From: Lycium barbarum
Lineage: Eukaryota > Streptophyta > Magnoliopsida > Solanales > Solanaceae
Reading direction: 5' to 3'
Length of the DNA: 64,000 nt
Assembly (NCBI RefSeq): GCF_019175385.1
Contig: NC_083341.1
Span: forward strand, 92,530,321-92,594,320
Below, one piece after another: positions 46,869 to 58,700 of the stretch; positions within the stretch are counted from its first letter, which is position 1; every line of letters starts with the position of its first letter. The translations under genes were made by a program, and so were the position numbers. The notes under the pieces were generated by a model. That model searched no databases, was not told the origin of the DNA, and saw nothing but the letters and a program-made list of their open reading frames with translations.

Positions 46869-47055
46869 AGTTCATCCTAGGAAGTGTCTACGAGCCGTGT
46901 CTAGTAGAGTCTTGTTTATGGTGTGTTCCGCGCCACGCTAATAAACACGAGGCTACAGGGCATTTAGGAAAATGACCATATTTCTTCTTATGAGATCGTG
47001 CGATAGAGCCATACATAAGATTTATTTCTTCCTAAAATTATGTTGTGATTTCAGA

Positions 47056-48240
47056 ATGCTGCGAAAGGGAAAAGCTACAGCCGCCCAGAAGGACAAAACT
47101 ACAACGAAAAGGCGGGCAGAACGACAGCTCCCGATGAATGTACGGGAAGGTGAATCACAAAACGAGGCCTCGCCTAATGTAGAAGAGCAAGGAGGAGCCT
47201 CAGCTCCGGTCCTTCCACCGGGTGCTTCAGGTCAACTGGTGTCCGAGGCCATACATTTATTTACACAATTGGTTGCCGCTCAGGCACAACGACAGAATGA
47301 AGGCCCGAGTGATCGTTCAGCTAGTACGAGAGCCGGTGATTTTATAACTCTGAATCCTCCGGAGTTCTTGGGGTCGAAGCCGGACGAAGATCCGCAAAAC
47401 TTCATTGATGAAATGTTGAGGACCTTAAAGATTATTCATGATTCCGAGACCGAATACGTGGAGTTGGCCTCTTATAGAATCCGCGATGTGGCGGTATTAT
47501 GGTACAACAATTGGATGGCATCAAGAGGAGAGAATGCGCCTCCTCCGGTTTGGCAGGAATTTGTGGATGCCTTTGTTTGCCATCAGTTGCCACCCGAGGT
47601 CCGTCGAGCAAGAGCGAACAGGTTCTTGAATCTAAAGCAAGGAAACTTGAGTGCCCGAGAGTATAGTATGCAATTCAATTCCTCGGATAGATATGCTCCG
47701 ACTATGGTGGCCGACATGGGAGACCGGGTCCATAGATTTGTGAGTGGTTTGGGGCCACACTTGTTTAGAGATTACTTGACGGCCTCTTTGCAAGACGGGA
47801 TGGACATTTCCCGAATACAAGCCCATGCTCAATATCTTGAGGAACAACAACAGTCACAAAGAAGTGACCGTGATGGTGACAGAAGACAAGGTAAGAGGGC
47901 TAGATCTATGGGAGCAATTCGTGAATATAGAGGGGGACCGAGACAGATGCACTCTAGACACTCAGGTAAGTCAGCGACTAGTGCGCCTCCCAGATTCTCA
48001 GATAGGAGGTTTGATCGTTCTTTTCAGTCAGGACAGGGCCCGAGTTCGAGGGCCCCAGATTCTCAGTTCAGGCGAGATTTTAGTCAGCGGAGACCTCCAG
48101 TACCGCGGTACAGCCAGTGCGGTAGGTTGCATTCCGGGCAGTGCCATCAGGGTTCGGATGCATGTTATGCCTGCGGGAAAGTTGGCCATATGATGAGAGA
48201 TTGTCCTTCGGCGAGAGATAGAGTTAGGACTCAACTACCG
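47056..48240 (+). pseudogene. array copy 2 gag, largely intact
   Basis: ATG at 47056 behind TTTCAGA; M-L-R-K-G-K. The frame is open through the capsid region and both zinc knuckles (C-Y-A-C-G-K-V-G-H-M-M-R-D-C near 48163-48206), so this is the least damaged gag in the array. A one-base deletion near 48233 (CAACTACCG against CAGCCTACCG in copies 1 and 3) then shifts the frame, and the wrong-frame ORF ends at 48360. Because gag and pol were one ORF, this would yield gag with an aberrant tail and no pol. Confidence 0.92.
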
Positions 48241-51200
48241 GATCAGCAGCTGGGTCTTCTTCGGTACGCCCGACAGCACAGACTTCTCAGACTACCGCAG
48301 GTAGAGGCAGAAGGGGAGCATCTACTTCAGGTGCTGTCCAGCCCCGCGAATATGCTTTAGCTGGGCGACAGGATCTTGAGTCCTCCCCAGATGTTGTTAA
48401 AGGTACCTTGACTATAATTTCCCGTGACGTATATGCTTCGATTGATCCGGGTTTTACCTTATCTTATGTTACTCCTTTTGTTGCTGATTGTATTGGGGTG
48501 AAACCCGAGCCAATCAAACCTTTTGAGGTATTCACTCCGGTTGGTGATCCGGTAATAGCGAGGAAAGTGTACAAAAATTGTGTCATTGTGGTATGTGATC
48601 GCCAGACTAAAGACGATTTGATTGAGCTTGAAATGATAGATTTCGATGTGATTATGGGTATGGATTGGTTGGCCTCATGTTATGCTAATGTTGATTGCCG
48701 AACGAAAATGGTTCGATTTCAATTTCCGAGAGAGCCCGTACTTGAATGGAGGGGTAACACGGCATCCCCAAAGGGTAGGTTTATTTCCTACCGCAAGGAA
48801 AGAAAGATGATAGCTAAAGGTTATATTTATCATCTAGTTCGGGTTCATGACACCGAGGAAAATTCGCCAGCTTTCCAATCTGTTGCGGTGGTGAATGAAT
48901 TCCCCGACGTATTTCCAGACGAACTTCCAGGTCTTCCTTCTGAAAAGGAAAATGATTTCAGTATTGATGTGTTATCGGACACTGAGCCTATTTCTATTCC
49001 TCCCTATCGAATGGCTCCGGCATAATTGAAAGAGCTGAAGGCACAGTTGAAGGACTTGCTTGAAAAGGGTTTATAAGGCCCAGTTCATCGCCATGGGAGC
49101 GCCAGTCTTGTTCGTGAGAAAGAAGGACGGATCTATACGGATGTGCATCGATTACAGACAGCTGAACAGGTGACAATAAAGAACAAGTATCCCCTCCCCA
49201 GAATTGACGATTTATTTGATCAATTACAGGGTGCTAAATGGTTCTCCAAGATAGATTTGAGGTCCGGTTATCATCAAGTGAGAATTAGAGAAGGAGATAT
49301 TCCCAAAACAGCCTTCAGAACGAGGTATGGCCACTATGAGTTCCGAGTGATGTCGTTTGGGTTGACAAATGCCCCGGCGGTGTTCATGAATTTAATGGAT
49401 AATGTGTTCAGGCCATTCTTGGATCTCTTCGTGATAGTATTTATCGATGATATTCTGGTGTATTCTCGCATAGAATCAGGACATGTAGATCATCTAACAA
49501 TTGTCCTTGGCGTTCTTCGAGCTCGGGATTTATATGCAAAATTTTCAAAGTTCGAGTTCTGGCTAAATTCTGTGGCATTTCTAGGCCATGTTATTTCAGA
49601 TGATGGCATTCGAGTCGACACTCAAAAAATAGAAGCTATGAAGACTTGGCCAAGGTCTACAACACCTACGGAAGTTCGTAGTTTCCTTGGTTTGGCGGGA
49701 TATTATATAGGATTTGTAGAGGGCTTCTCATCTATTTTAGCTCCATTAACGAAGCTAACCCAGAAGTCCGCGAAATTGCAGTGGAAAGATGCTTGTGAGC
49801 GTAGTTTCCAAGAGTTGAAAGACAAATTGACTTAAGCCCCAGTGTTAACACTTCCAGAAGGGCCAGAAGGCTATGTTGTATATTGTGACGCTTCCGGTGT
49901 GGGACTAGGATGTGTATTGATGCAGCATGGCAAAGTTATTGCATATGCCTCGAGACAATTTCGGAAACATGAAAAGAATTATCCAACTCATGATCTCGAA
50001 TTGGCTGCGGTTATTCATGCCTTGAAGATATGGAGACACTATTTGAATGGTGTGCACGTCGATATTTATACAGTTCACAAGAGTCTCCAGCATATTTTCA
50101 AACAGAAGGAGTTAAATCTGCGGCAGAGGCAATGGTTAGAATTACTGAAGGATTACGATGTGAATATTCTATATCATCCCGGAAAAGCGAATGTGGTAGT
50201 CGACGCGCTTAGCCGCCGATCAATGGGTAGTTTATGTGGAGTTCCTTCAGAAATGCAAGAAATGGTTCGTGAGCTCCATCGACAAGAAAATCTCGGAGTA
50301 CGTGCAATTGACTCGGGTAGTACAAGTATTAGCATCAATGACCCCACAGTGTCGTCTTTGAGTATAGAAGTGAAGGAACGACAATATGAAGACTCTCAGT
50401 TAAGCCATTACCGAGATATATCTCGTGAAAAGGAAAAGTCTACATTTGATGTTTCCATCGATGGGGTCCTTAGATATCCGGGTAGGCTATGCGTACTCGA
50501 TGTGGCAAATTTGCGCCAACGAATTTTACAGGAAGCACACTATTCTCGGTATTCTATTCATCCCGGTGCAACAAAAATGTATCATGACCGCAAATTGATA
50601 TACTGGTGGGATGCCATAAAGAGGAATATAGCAGATTTTGTAGCACAATGTCCAAATTGCCAACAGGTAAAAGCAGAACATCAGAAGCCAGGGGGATTAT
50701 TACAAGCAATGGAAATTCCTACATGGAAATGGGAAGAAATTAATATGGATTTCATTGTAGGGTTACCTCGCTCCTGAGGCAAATATGATTCTATATGGGT
50801 GATCGTAGACAGGGTCACGAAAGTAGCTCATTTCCTCCCAGTTAGAACCACGTATTCGGCAGAAGATTATCACAGGTTGTATCTAAAGGAAATTGTGCGA
50901 CTTCATGGAATTCCTTTGGCCATTATTAAAGACAGAGGGGCGCAGTTTACAGCCAAATTTTGGAAATCCTTCCAGGAAGGTCTAGGTACCCAAGTCAAGC
51001 TCAGTACGACGTTTCATCCACAGACGGATAGACAAGACGAATGTACTATTCAGACCTTGGAGGATATGCTACGAGCGTGTGTGTTGGATTTTGGCGGTAG
51101 TTGGGATGAGCATTTACCCCTTATAGAATTCGCATACAACAATAGCTACCATTCCGGTATTCAAATGGATCCATATGAAGCTTTGTATGGAAGGAAATGT

Positions 51201-51820
51201 AGATCTCCAATTGGATGGTTTGAGACCGGAGAGACACAATTAATAGGCCCCGACTTGATTCAACAAGCAGTCGAAAAAGTCAAGGTCATACGAGATCGAT
51301 TATTGACAGCCCAAAGTCGCCAAAAGTCTTATGCGGACAATCGCCGACGAGACCTGGAATTTCAGGCCAATGATTGGGTATTTTTTAAGGTATTGCCAAT
51401 GAAAGGGGTAATGAGATTTGGTAGAAAGGGGAAGTTGATCCCAAGGTACATTGGACCCTATCGAGTCGTTAGTAAGATGGGTCGTGTAGCCTACAAACTG
51501 GACTTGCCTTCAGAGCTTGAGTCCGTGCATCCAGTTTTTCATGTTTCGAGGCTCCGCAAGTGCATTGGAGACCCAACAAGAATAGACCCGGTTGATGATG
51601 TCCAACTGACAGAGAAATTGACATATGAAGAAGTGCCGATTTCTATTTTAGATAGACAAGGGCGAAGACTTCGGAACAAAGAGGTTGCTTCAGTCAAGGT
51701 TCTGTGGTGGAATAACAACAGGGAAGAAATGATTGGGACGCGGAGGAGAATATTAAAACCAAATATCCGCATTTATTCCAACCCCCAGAGGAGACTCAAG
51801 ATGAAACGTCGACGAGATGA
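48241..51820 (+). pseudogene. array copy 2 pol (broken)
   Basis: The protease and linker frame 48408-49025 contains D-P-G and I-M-G-M-D-W-L, ending at TAA 49023-49025 (GAA in sisters). Three one-base losses near 49067, 49093 and 49168 scramble early RT. RT resumes from 49143 with F-I-D-D at about 49440-49451, and ends at TAA 49833-49835 (TCA in sisters). RNase H (49842 on) has Y-T-V-H-K-S for Y-T-D-H-K-S, losing a catalytic-type Asp. Integrase HHCC is intact (C-P-N-C); TGA at 50775-50777 (CGA in sisters). The core (50799 on) reads D-R-Q-D-E-C where copy 3 reads D-G-Q-A-E-R. The chromodomain has the same missing-base frameshift as copy 1, and the frame runs on to 51875 because the next stop is also lost. 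Original stop TGA 51818-51820. Confidence 0.92.
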
Positions 51821-52023
51821 GGTATGTATGCTTTATTTTTATGCTTTTGGTCGTGTGTGGCCACAAATATGTTGATATTATGATGTGGCCCTGTGAGGCA
51901 ATGATATTATGAGTTGCTGTGACAGGTTGTTAGTGCCCAATTACATGGGAAACCCTAGCGATATTTTCATAGAATCCCGAGTGTTTAACATTCGAGGACG
52001 AATGTTCCAAATGGGGGAAAGGA
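51821..52023 (+). promoter_or_regulatory. array copy 2 3' UTR: intron-like segment, hairpin, polypurine tract
   Basis: 104-nt GT...AG interval at 51822-51925; hairpin AACATTCGAGGACGAATGTT at 51987-52006; polypurine tract at about 52009-52023. Confidence 0.8.
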
Positions 52024-54480
52024 TGTTACAACTCAAAAAATTCGCCTTACATGTACTGTGAATAGGACAACGAAGGTCATGACGTATACGATGTTTTGAT
52101 GAGTAAGAAGTAGTAATAGACGACCCTAAATGAGAATTTAAAAGCATGGGAGATAAGGAAAGGTAGTTGCTAAGAAAAGCAAATCATATGTGGTGTATCG
52201 GGTAAGACTAACGAGCAATGATTTTGTGATGGCATAATGGTGTCTTAGAGAAGTGTAATAACGCCCTTTATGTTGATGTTGATATGTTAAACAAGTGCCA
52301 AGAAGGTTCCATAAGGATCGGAGATCAAACGAGACAACGAGAATGAAAACGGAATCACTGGGCATTATACGGCCCAATCTACGGACCGTATAATTTATAC
52401 CAGCCGTAGATTGGACCGTATAATTGGCCAAGAAGGCCACCAGCCACTGGACCAAATGTACGCCCATACATACGTTCTGTATAAATAGTACGGACTATAT
52501 GTAGGTCCGTATAATGTTGGTCGGCCAGCTTTTTAAATCACTTAAGGGATCATTTTTCCATTCCATCTTATTTCATCTTCCACTCTCCAACTCGAGAACT
52601 CTCTAGAAAAGTCTCCAAACACTTCAACTTCAAGAGAAATCAAAGGAAAACTAAGATCACCAACACCAAATCTTTGAAACAAAGTGTATGAAACCTAATT
52701 GGAAGTCATATCCTTCAAGAAATTCCAAAAGAGGTGAAGAAGAGTTTTAGTGCTAGAGGAGTATTCTCATTCAAGGCTTGTTCAACCAACATATAAGGTA
52801 TGTTTCATGACTATACTATGTCGTTCAAGGTATTGGAAGGCTTAGATACTTGAAATGTAGAAGAATATAGAAAATGGGCCATTACTGAGTGAATAGTGTC
52901 ATAATCGAATGGTAGTTGAATGGAATCATGAATGTTGATGCGTTATGGTTATGAATAAATTGTAAATGATGTTTAGACCATGAAATGAGTATTATATAAG
53001 AGAAAATGCGATAACGAGCTATAACCATTAAATGTGGAAAAAATTGGACAGAAATGGTGGATTTTACTCAATGTATATAAATGATGATTGTTGGTCTCTA
53101 TATTGTGGATGTTGTTGTGAATGTTGGAGTTGATATAGAATATGGGAAAAGTAGTAGAAACAAAGGAAGTGCTGCCCAATTTTCCCTAGAAATCACGATG
53201 CGTTCTTATAGTCAATTAACTAACGTTAGACCGAATTCTCTCGTGAAGGTAACGACGTGATATCGAAGGAGAACAAGTGGACGATAGCTTAGCTAAATGA
53301 CAAAGGTATGTGAGGATAGTCCCTTTCTTTCTATGGCATGAATCTCATGATATGATTTCTCTTCCTTTCCATGATCCTCCTATATTACGGAAAGCCAAGA
53401 GACTAAGATCATGAATAGCTATATGAGTCAAAAGATATGATGTGACGTCCTTATAAAGTAAATGATGTCGTTCCGTGTATCCACTCACCTTATATACTAA
53501 TCCGTTCAAGGTGAGGCAGAATGCTCGTGAATGTTCATAATGGAATCGAGGGTTCACGACCTTACGTCACCTCGATAACATACAGTTATTCTAGAGTCCG
53601 CATGGATGTACGATGACAAGCATATTATGATAAGCATGTCATTATAAGTATTTTTTGATGACCATGTCATGATCATATTACACCGTGCCTAGTTGGTCGG
53701 GCAGTCACCGCTAAGGTTGGCAGATATGTTATACACCATGGCCAGATGGCATGGGCAGACACCACTAGTGGGCGGCATGAGATGATACCCCGGACGCGGG
53801 AGGCCTGGACGCGGGCTAATGTTATTGATTATCACACCGCACCTATATGGTCGGGCAGTTTACTTGCACATATGCATGTTATGCATACATGAGATGATGA
53901 TGAGCATAAAGTAAGTCAACATGCATTACTTCCTATATGATTCACAGCCAGATACAGTTGCTCCATATTTGATACTTCTCTTATTTCATTGATGTGATGT
54001 TATTGTTTATGCCTCTCATACTCAGTACAACATTCGTACTAACTTCCGTTTTCTTTGGACGCTGTGTTCATGCCCACAGGTAGACAGTGAGGTGAGCTCG
54101 ATCCAGATCCTTAGTAGCTGTCAGCTGATTGAGAGCACTCCATCGTTCGGAGGTGCTTATGATTATTCTTTTGGGCATATGTATATTTCGGGCACGATGG
54201 AGTCTTGTCCCGTCTAGATGTATAGTATGTCAGTAGAGGCTCGTAGATGCGCAGTGTGGGTAGTATGGTCTGCATTTTTTTCATGTTTTTGTATATTATA
54301 TTTTGATGGCCGAGAGGCACAAGTATATAAAAGTACTTATGTTTCTATATGAAATATGACCTTCCCATCTTTTGATTATAAGTAATAAAAGAGCATTAAA
54401 CGAGCAAGATGAGTGATAGCACGAGCGGTGCTCGGTGGTTAGCCCCGGGTACCCGTCGCGGCCCTAGCTGGGTCGTGCCA
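52024..54480 (+). repeat. array LTR C (2457 bp), A/D mosaic
   Basis: TGTTACAACTC...GGTCGTGCCA; terminal ACA has become CCA. Its U3 shares variants with LTR A and its R/U5 with LTR D. It serves as the 3' LTR of copy 2 and the 5' LTR of copy 3. Confidence 0.94.
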
Positions 54481-54484
54481 AAAG

Positions 54485-54496
54485 TGGTATCAGAGC
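54485..54496 (+). other. primer-binding site, array internal 3
   Basis: TGGTATCAGAGC, four bases after LTR C. Confidence 0.93.
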
Positions 54497-54596
54497 AGTT
54501 CGTCCTAGGAAGTGTCTACGAGCCATGTCTAGTAGAGTCTTGTTTATGGTGTGTTGCGCGCCACGCTAATAAACAAGAGGCTACAGGGCATTTAGA

Positions 54597-55750
54597 ATGC
54601 TGCCAAAGGGAAAAGCTACAGCCACCCAGAAGGGCAAAACTACCACGAAAAGGCGGGCGGAACGAGAGCTCCCGATGAATGTAGGGGAAGGTGAATCACA
54701 AAATGAGGCCTCGCCCAATGTAGAAGAGCAAGGAGAAGCCTCAGCTCCGGTCCCTCCACCGGGTGCTTCGGGTCAACAGGTGACCGAGGCCATACATTTA
54801 TTAACACAAATGGTTGCCGCTCAGGCACAACGACAGAATGCGGGCACGAGTGATCGTTCAACTAGTACAAGAGCCCGTGATTTTATAACTCTGAATCCTC
54901 CAGAGTTCTTTGGGTCGAAGCCGGACGAAGATCAGCAAAACTTCATTGATGAAATGTTGAGGACCTTAAAGATTATTCATGCTTCCGAGACCGAATCCGT
55001 GGAGTTGGCCTCTTATAGACTCCGCGATGTGGCGGTATTATGGTACAACAATTGGATGGCATCAAGAGGAGAGAATGCGCCTCCTCCGGTTTGGCAGGAA
55101 TTTATGGATGCCTCTGTTCGTCATTACTTGCCACCCGTGGTCCGTCGAGCCAGAGCGAACAGGTTCTTGAATCTAAAGCAAGGAAACTTGAGTGCCCGAG
55201 AGTATAGTATGCAATTCAATTCCTTGGCTAGATATGCTCCGACTATGGTGGCCGACATGGGAGACCGGGTCCATAGATTTGTTAGTGGTTTGGGGCCACA
55301 CTTGTTTAGAGATTGCTTGACGGCCTCCTTGCAAGACGAGATGGACATTTCCCGAATACGGGACGATTCTCAGAATCTTGAGGAATGACAACAGTCGCAA
55401 AGAAGTGACTGTGATGGTGACAGAAGATAAGAGGGCTAGATCTACGGGAGCGAGCAGTGAATATGGAGGGGGACCGAGACAGATGCACTCTAGACACTCA
55501 GGTCAGTCAGCAACTAGTGCGCCTCCCAGATTCTCAGATAGGAGGTTTGATCGTTCTTTTCAGTCAGGACAGGGCCAAAGTTTGAGGGCCCCAGATTCTC
55601 AGTTCAAGGGAGATTTTATTCAGCGGAGACCTCCAGTACCGCGGTGCAGCCAGTGCGGTAGGTTACATTCCGGGAAGTGCCGTAAGGGTTCGGATGCATG
55701 TTATGCCTACGGGCAAGTTGGCCATATGATGAGAGATTGTCCTATGGAGA
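54597..55750 (+). pseudogene. array copy 3 gag (broken, leader shortened)
   Basis: ATG at 54597. The leader lacks 87 bp present in copy 1 (36392-36478), yet an AG still directly precedes AATG. The frame is open until TGA 55386-55388. A 5-base loss near 55428 shifts the frame, after which 55378-56352 continues through the basic tail and knuckles. The second knuckle reads C-Y-A-Y, so a zinc ligand is lost. Capsid motifs match copies 1 and 2. Confidence 0.92.
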
Positions 55751-58700
55751 GAGGTAGAGTTGGGACTCAGCCTACCGGATCAGCAGCTGGGTCTTCTTCG
55801 GTACGCCCGACAGCACAGACTTCTCAGACTACCGCAGGCAGAGGCAGAGGCAGAGGGGGAGCATCTACTTCAGGTGCTGTCCAGCCCCGCGTATATGCTT
55901 TAGCTGGGCGACAGGATCATGAGTCCTCCCCAGATGTTGTTACAGGTACCTTGACTATACTTTCCCGTGACGTATATGCTTCGATTGATCCGGGTTTTAC
56001 CTTATCTTATGTTACTCCGTATGTTGCTGATTGTATTGGGGTGAAATCCGAGCCAATCAAACCTTTTGAGGTATTCACTCCGGTTGGTGATCCGGTAATA
56101 GCGAGGTTAGTGTACAAAAATTATGTCATTGTGATATGTGATCGCCAGACTAAAGCCGATTTGATTGAGCTTGAAATGATAGATTTCGATGTGATTATGG
56201 GTATGGATTGGTTGGCCTCATGTTATGCTAATGTTGATTGCCGAATGAAAATGGTTCGATTTCAATTTCCGGGAGAGCCCGTACTTCAATGGAGGGGTAA
56301 CACTGCATCCCAAAGGGTAGGTTTATTTCCTACCACAAGGCAAAAAAGATGATAGCTAAAGGTTATATTTATCATCTAGTTCGGGTTCATGACACCGAGG
56401 AAAAGTCACCAGCTTTCCAATCTATTCCGGTGGTGAATGAATTCCCCGACGTATTTCCAGACGAACTTCCAGGTCTTCCTCCTGAAAGGGAAATTGATGT
56501 GTTACCGGAAACTGAGCCTATTTCTATTCCTCCCTATCGAATGGCTCCAGCAGAATTGATAGAGCTGAAGGCACAGTTGAAGGAGTTGCTTGAAAAGGGG
56601 TTTATAAGGCCCAATTCATCGCCATGGGGAGCTCCAGTCTTGTTCGTGAGAAAGAAGGACGGATCTCTACGGATGTGCATCGATTACAGACAGCTGAACA
56701 AGGTAACAATAAAGAACAAGTATCCCCTCCCCAGAATTAACGATTTGTTTGATAAATTATAGGGTGCTAAGTGGTTCTCCAAGATACATTTGTGGTCTGG
56801 TTATCATCAAGTGAGAATTAGAGAAGGAGATATTCCCAAAACAGCCTTCAGAACGAGGTATGGCCACTATGAGTTCCGAGTGATGTCGTTTGGGTTGACA
56901 AATGCCCCGGCGGTGTTCATGAATTTAATGAATAATGTGTTCAGGCCATTCTTCGATCTCTTCGTGATAGTATTTATCGATGATATTCTGGTGTATTCTC
57001 GCACAGAATCAGAACATGTAGATCATCTAAGAATTATCCTTGGCGTTCTCCTAGCTCGGGAATTATATGAAAAATTTTCAAAGTGCGAGTTCTGGCTAAA
57101 TTCTGTGGCATTTCTAGGCCATGTTATTTCAGATGATGGCATCCGAGTCAACACTCAGAAAATAGAAGCAGTGAAGACTTGGCCAAGGCCTAAAACACCT
57201 ACGGAAGTTCGTAGTTTCCTTGGTTTAGCGGGATATTATAGAAGATTTGTAGAGGGCTTCTCGTCTATTTCAGCTCCATTAACGAAGCTAACCCAGAAGT
57301 CGGCGAAATTTCAGTGGAACGATGCTTGTGAGCGTAGTTTCCAATAGTTGAAAGACAGATTGACTTCAGCCCCAGTGTTAACACTTCCAGAAGGGCCAGA
57401 AGGCTATATTTTATATTGTGACGCTTCCGGTGTGGGACTAGGATATGTATTGATGCAGCATGGAAAAGTTATTGCATATGCCTCGAGAAAATTGCGGAAA
57501 CATGAAAAGAATTATCCAACTCATGATCTCGAATTGGCTGCGGTTATTCATTCCTTGAAGATATGGAGACACTATTTGTATGGTGTTCACGCCGAAATTT
57601 TTACAGATCACAAGAGTCTCCAGCATATTTTCAAACAGAAGGAGTTAAATCTGCGGCAGAGGCGATGGTTAGAACTACTGAAGGATTACGATGTGAATAT
57701 TCTATATCATCCCGGAAAAGCGAATGTGGTAGTCGACGCGCTTAGCCGCCAATCAATGGGTAGTTTATATGGAGTTCCTTCAGATAAGCAAGAAATGGTT
57801 CGTGAGCTCCATCGACAAGCAAATCTCGGAGTACGTGCAATTGACTCAGGTAGTACAAGTATTAGCATCAATGACCCCACAGTGTCATCTTTAACTATAG
57901 AAGTGAAGGAACGACAATATGAAGACTCTCAGTTAAGCCATTACCGAGACCTATCTCGTGAAAAGAAAAAGTCTCCATTTGAATTTTCCATAGATGGGGT
58001 CCTTAGATATCGAGGTAAGCTATGCGTACCGGATGTGGCAAATTTGCGCCAACGAATTTTAGAGGAAGCACACTATTCTCGGTATTCTATTCATCCCGGT
58101 GCAACAAAAATGTATCATGACCTCAAATTGATATACTGGTGGGATGCCTTAAAGAGGAATATAGCAGATTTTGTAGCACAATGTCCAAATTGCCAACAGG
58201 TAAAAGCAGAACATCAGAAGCCAGGGGGCTTATTACAAGCAATGCAAATTCCTACATGGAAATGGGAAGAAATTAATATGGATTTCATTGTAGGTTTACC
58301 TCGCTCCCGAGGCAAATATGATTCTATATGGGTGATAGTAGACAAGCTCACGAAAGCAGCTCATTTCCTCCCAGTTAGAACCACGTATTCGGCAGAAGAT
58401 TATGTCAGGTTGTTTATAAAGGAAATTGTGCGACTTCATGGAATTCCTTTGGCCATTATTACAGACAGAGGGGCGCAGTTTACAGCCAAGTTTTTGAAGT
58501 CTTTCTAGGAAGGTCTAGGTACCCAAGTCAAGCTCAGTACGGCGTTTCATCCACGGACGGATGGACAAGCCGAACGTACTATTCAGACCTTGGAGGATAT
58601 GCTACGAGCGTGTGTGTTGGATTTTGGCGGTAGTTGGGATGAGCATTTACCCCTTATAGAATTCGCATACAATAATAGCTACCATTCCGGTATTCAAATG

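Noticed and set aside
46781..46975. 64-codon ORF at the LTR end (also 36205-36399 and 54409-54678)
   Set aside because: Spans the LTR terminus and PBS, which are functional non-coding signals; repeated only because the LTRs are repeated.
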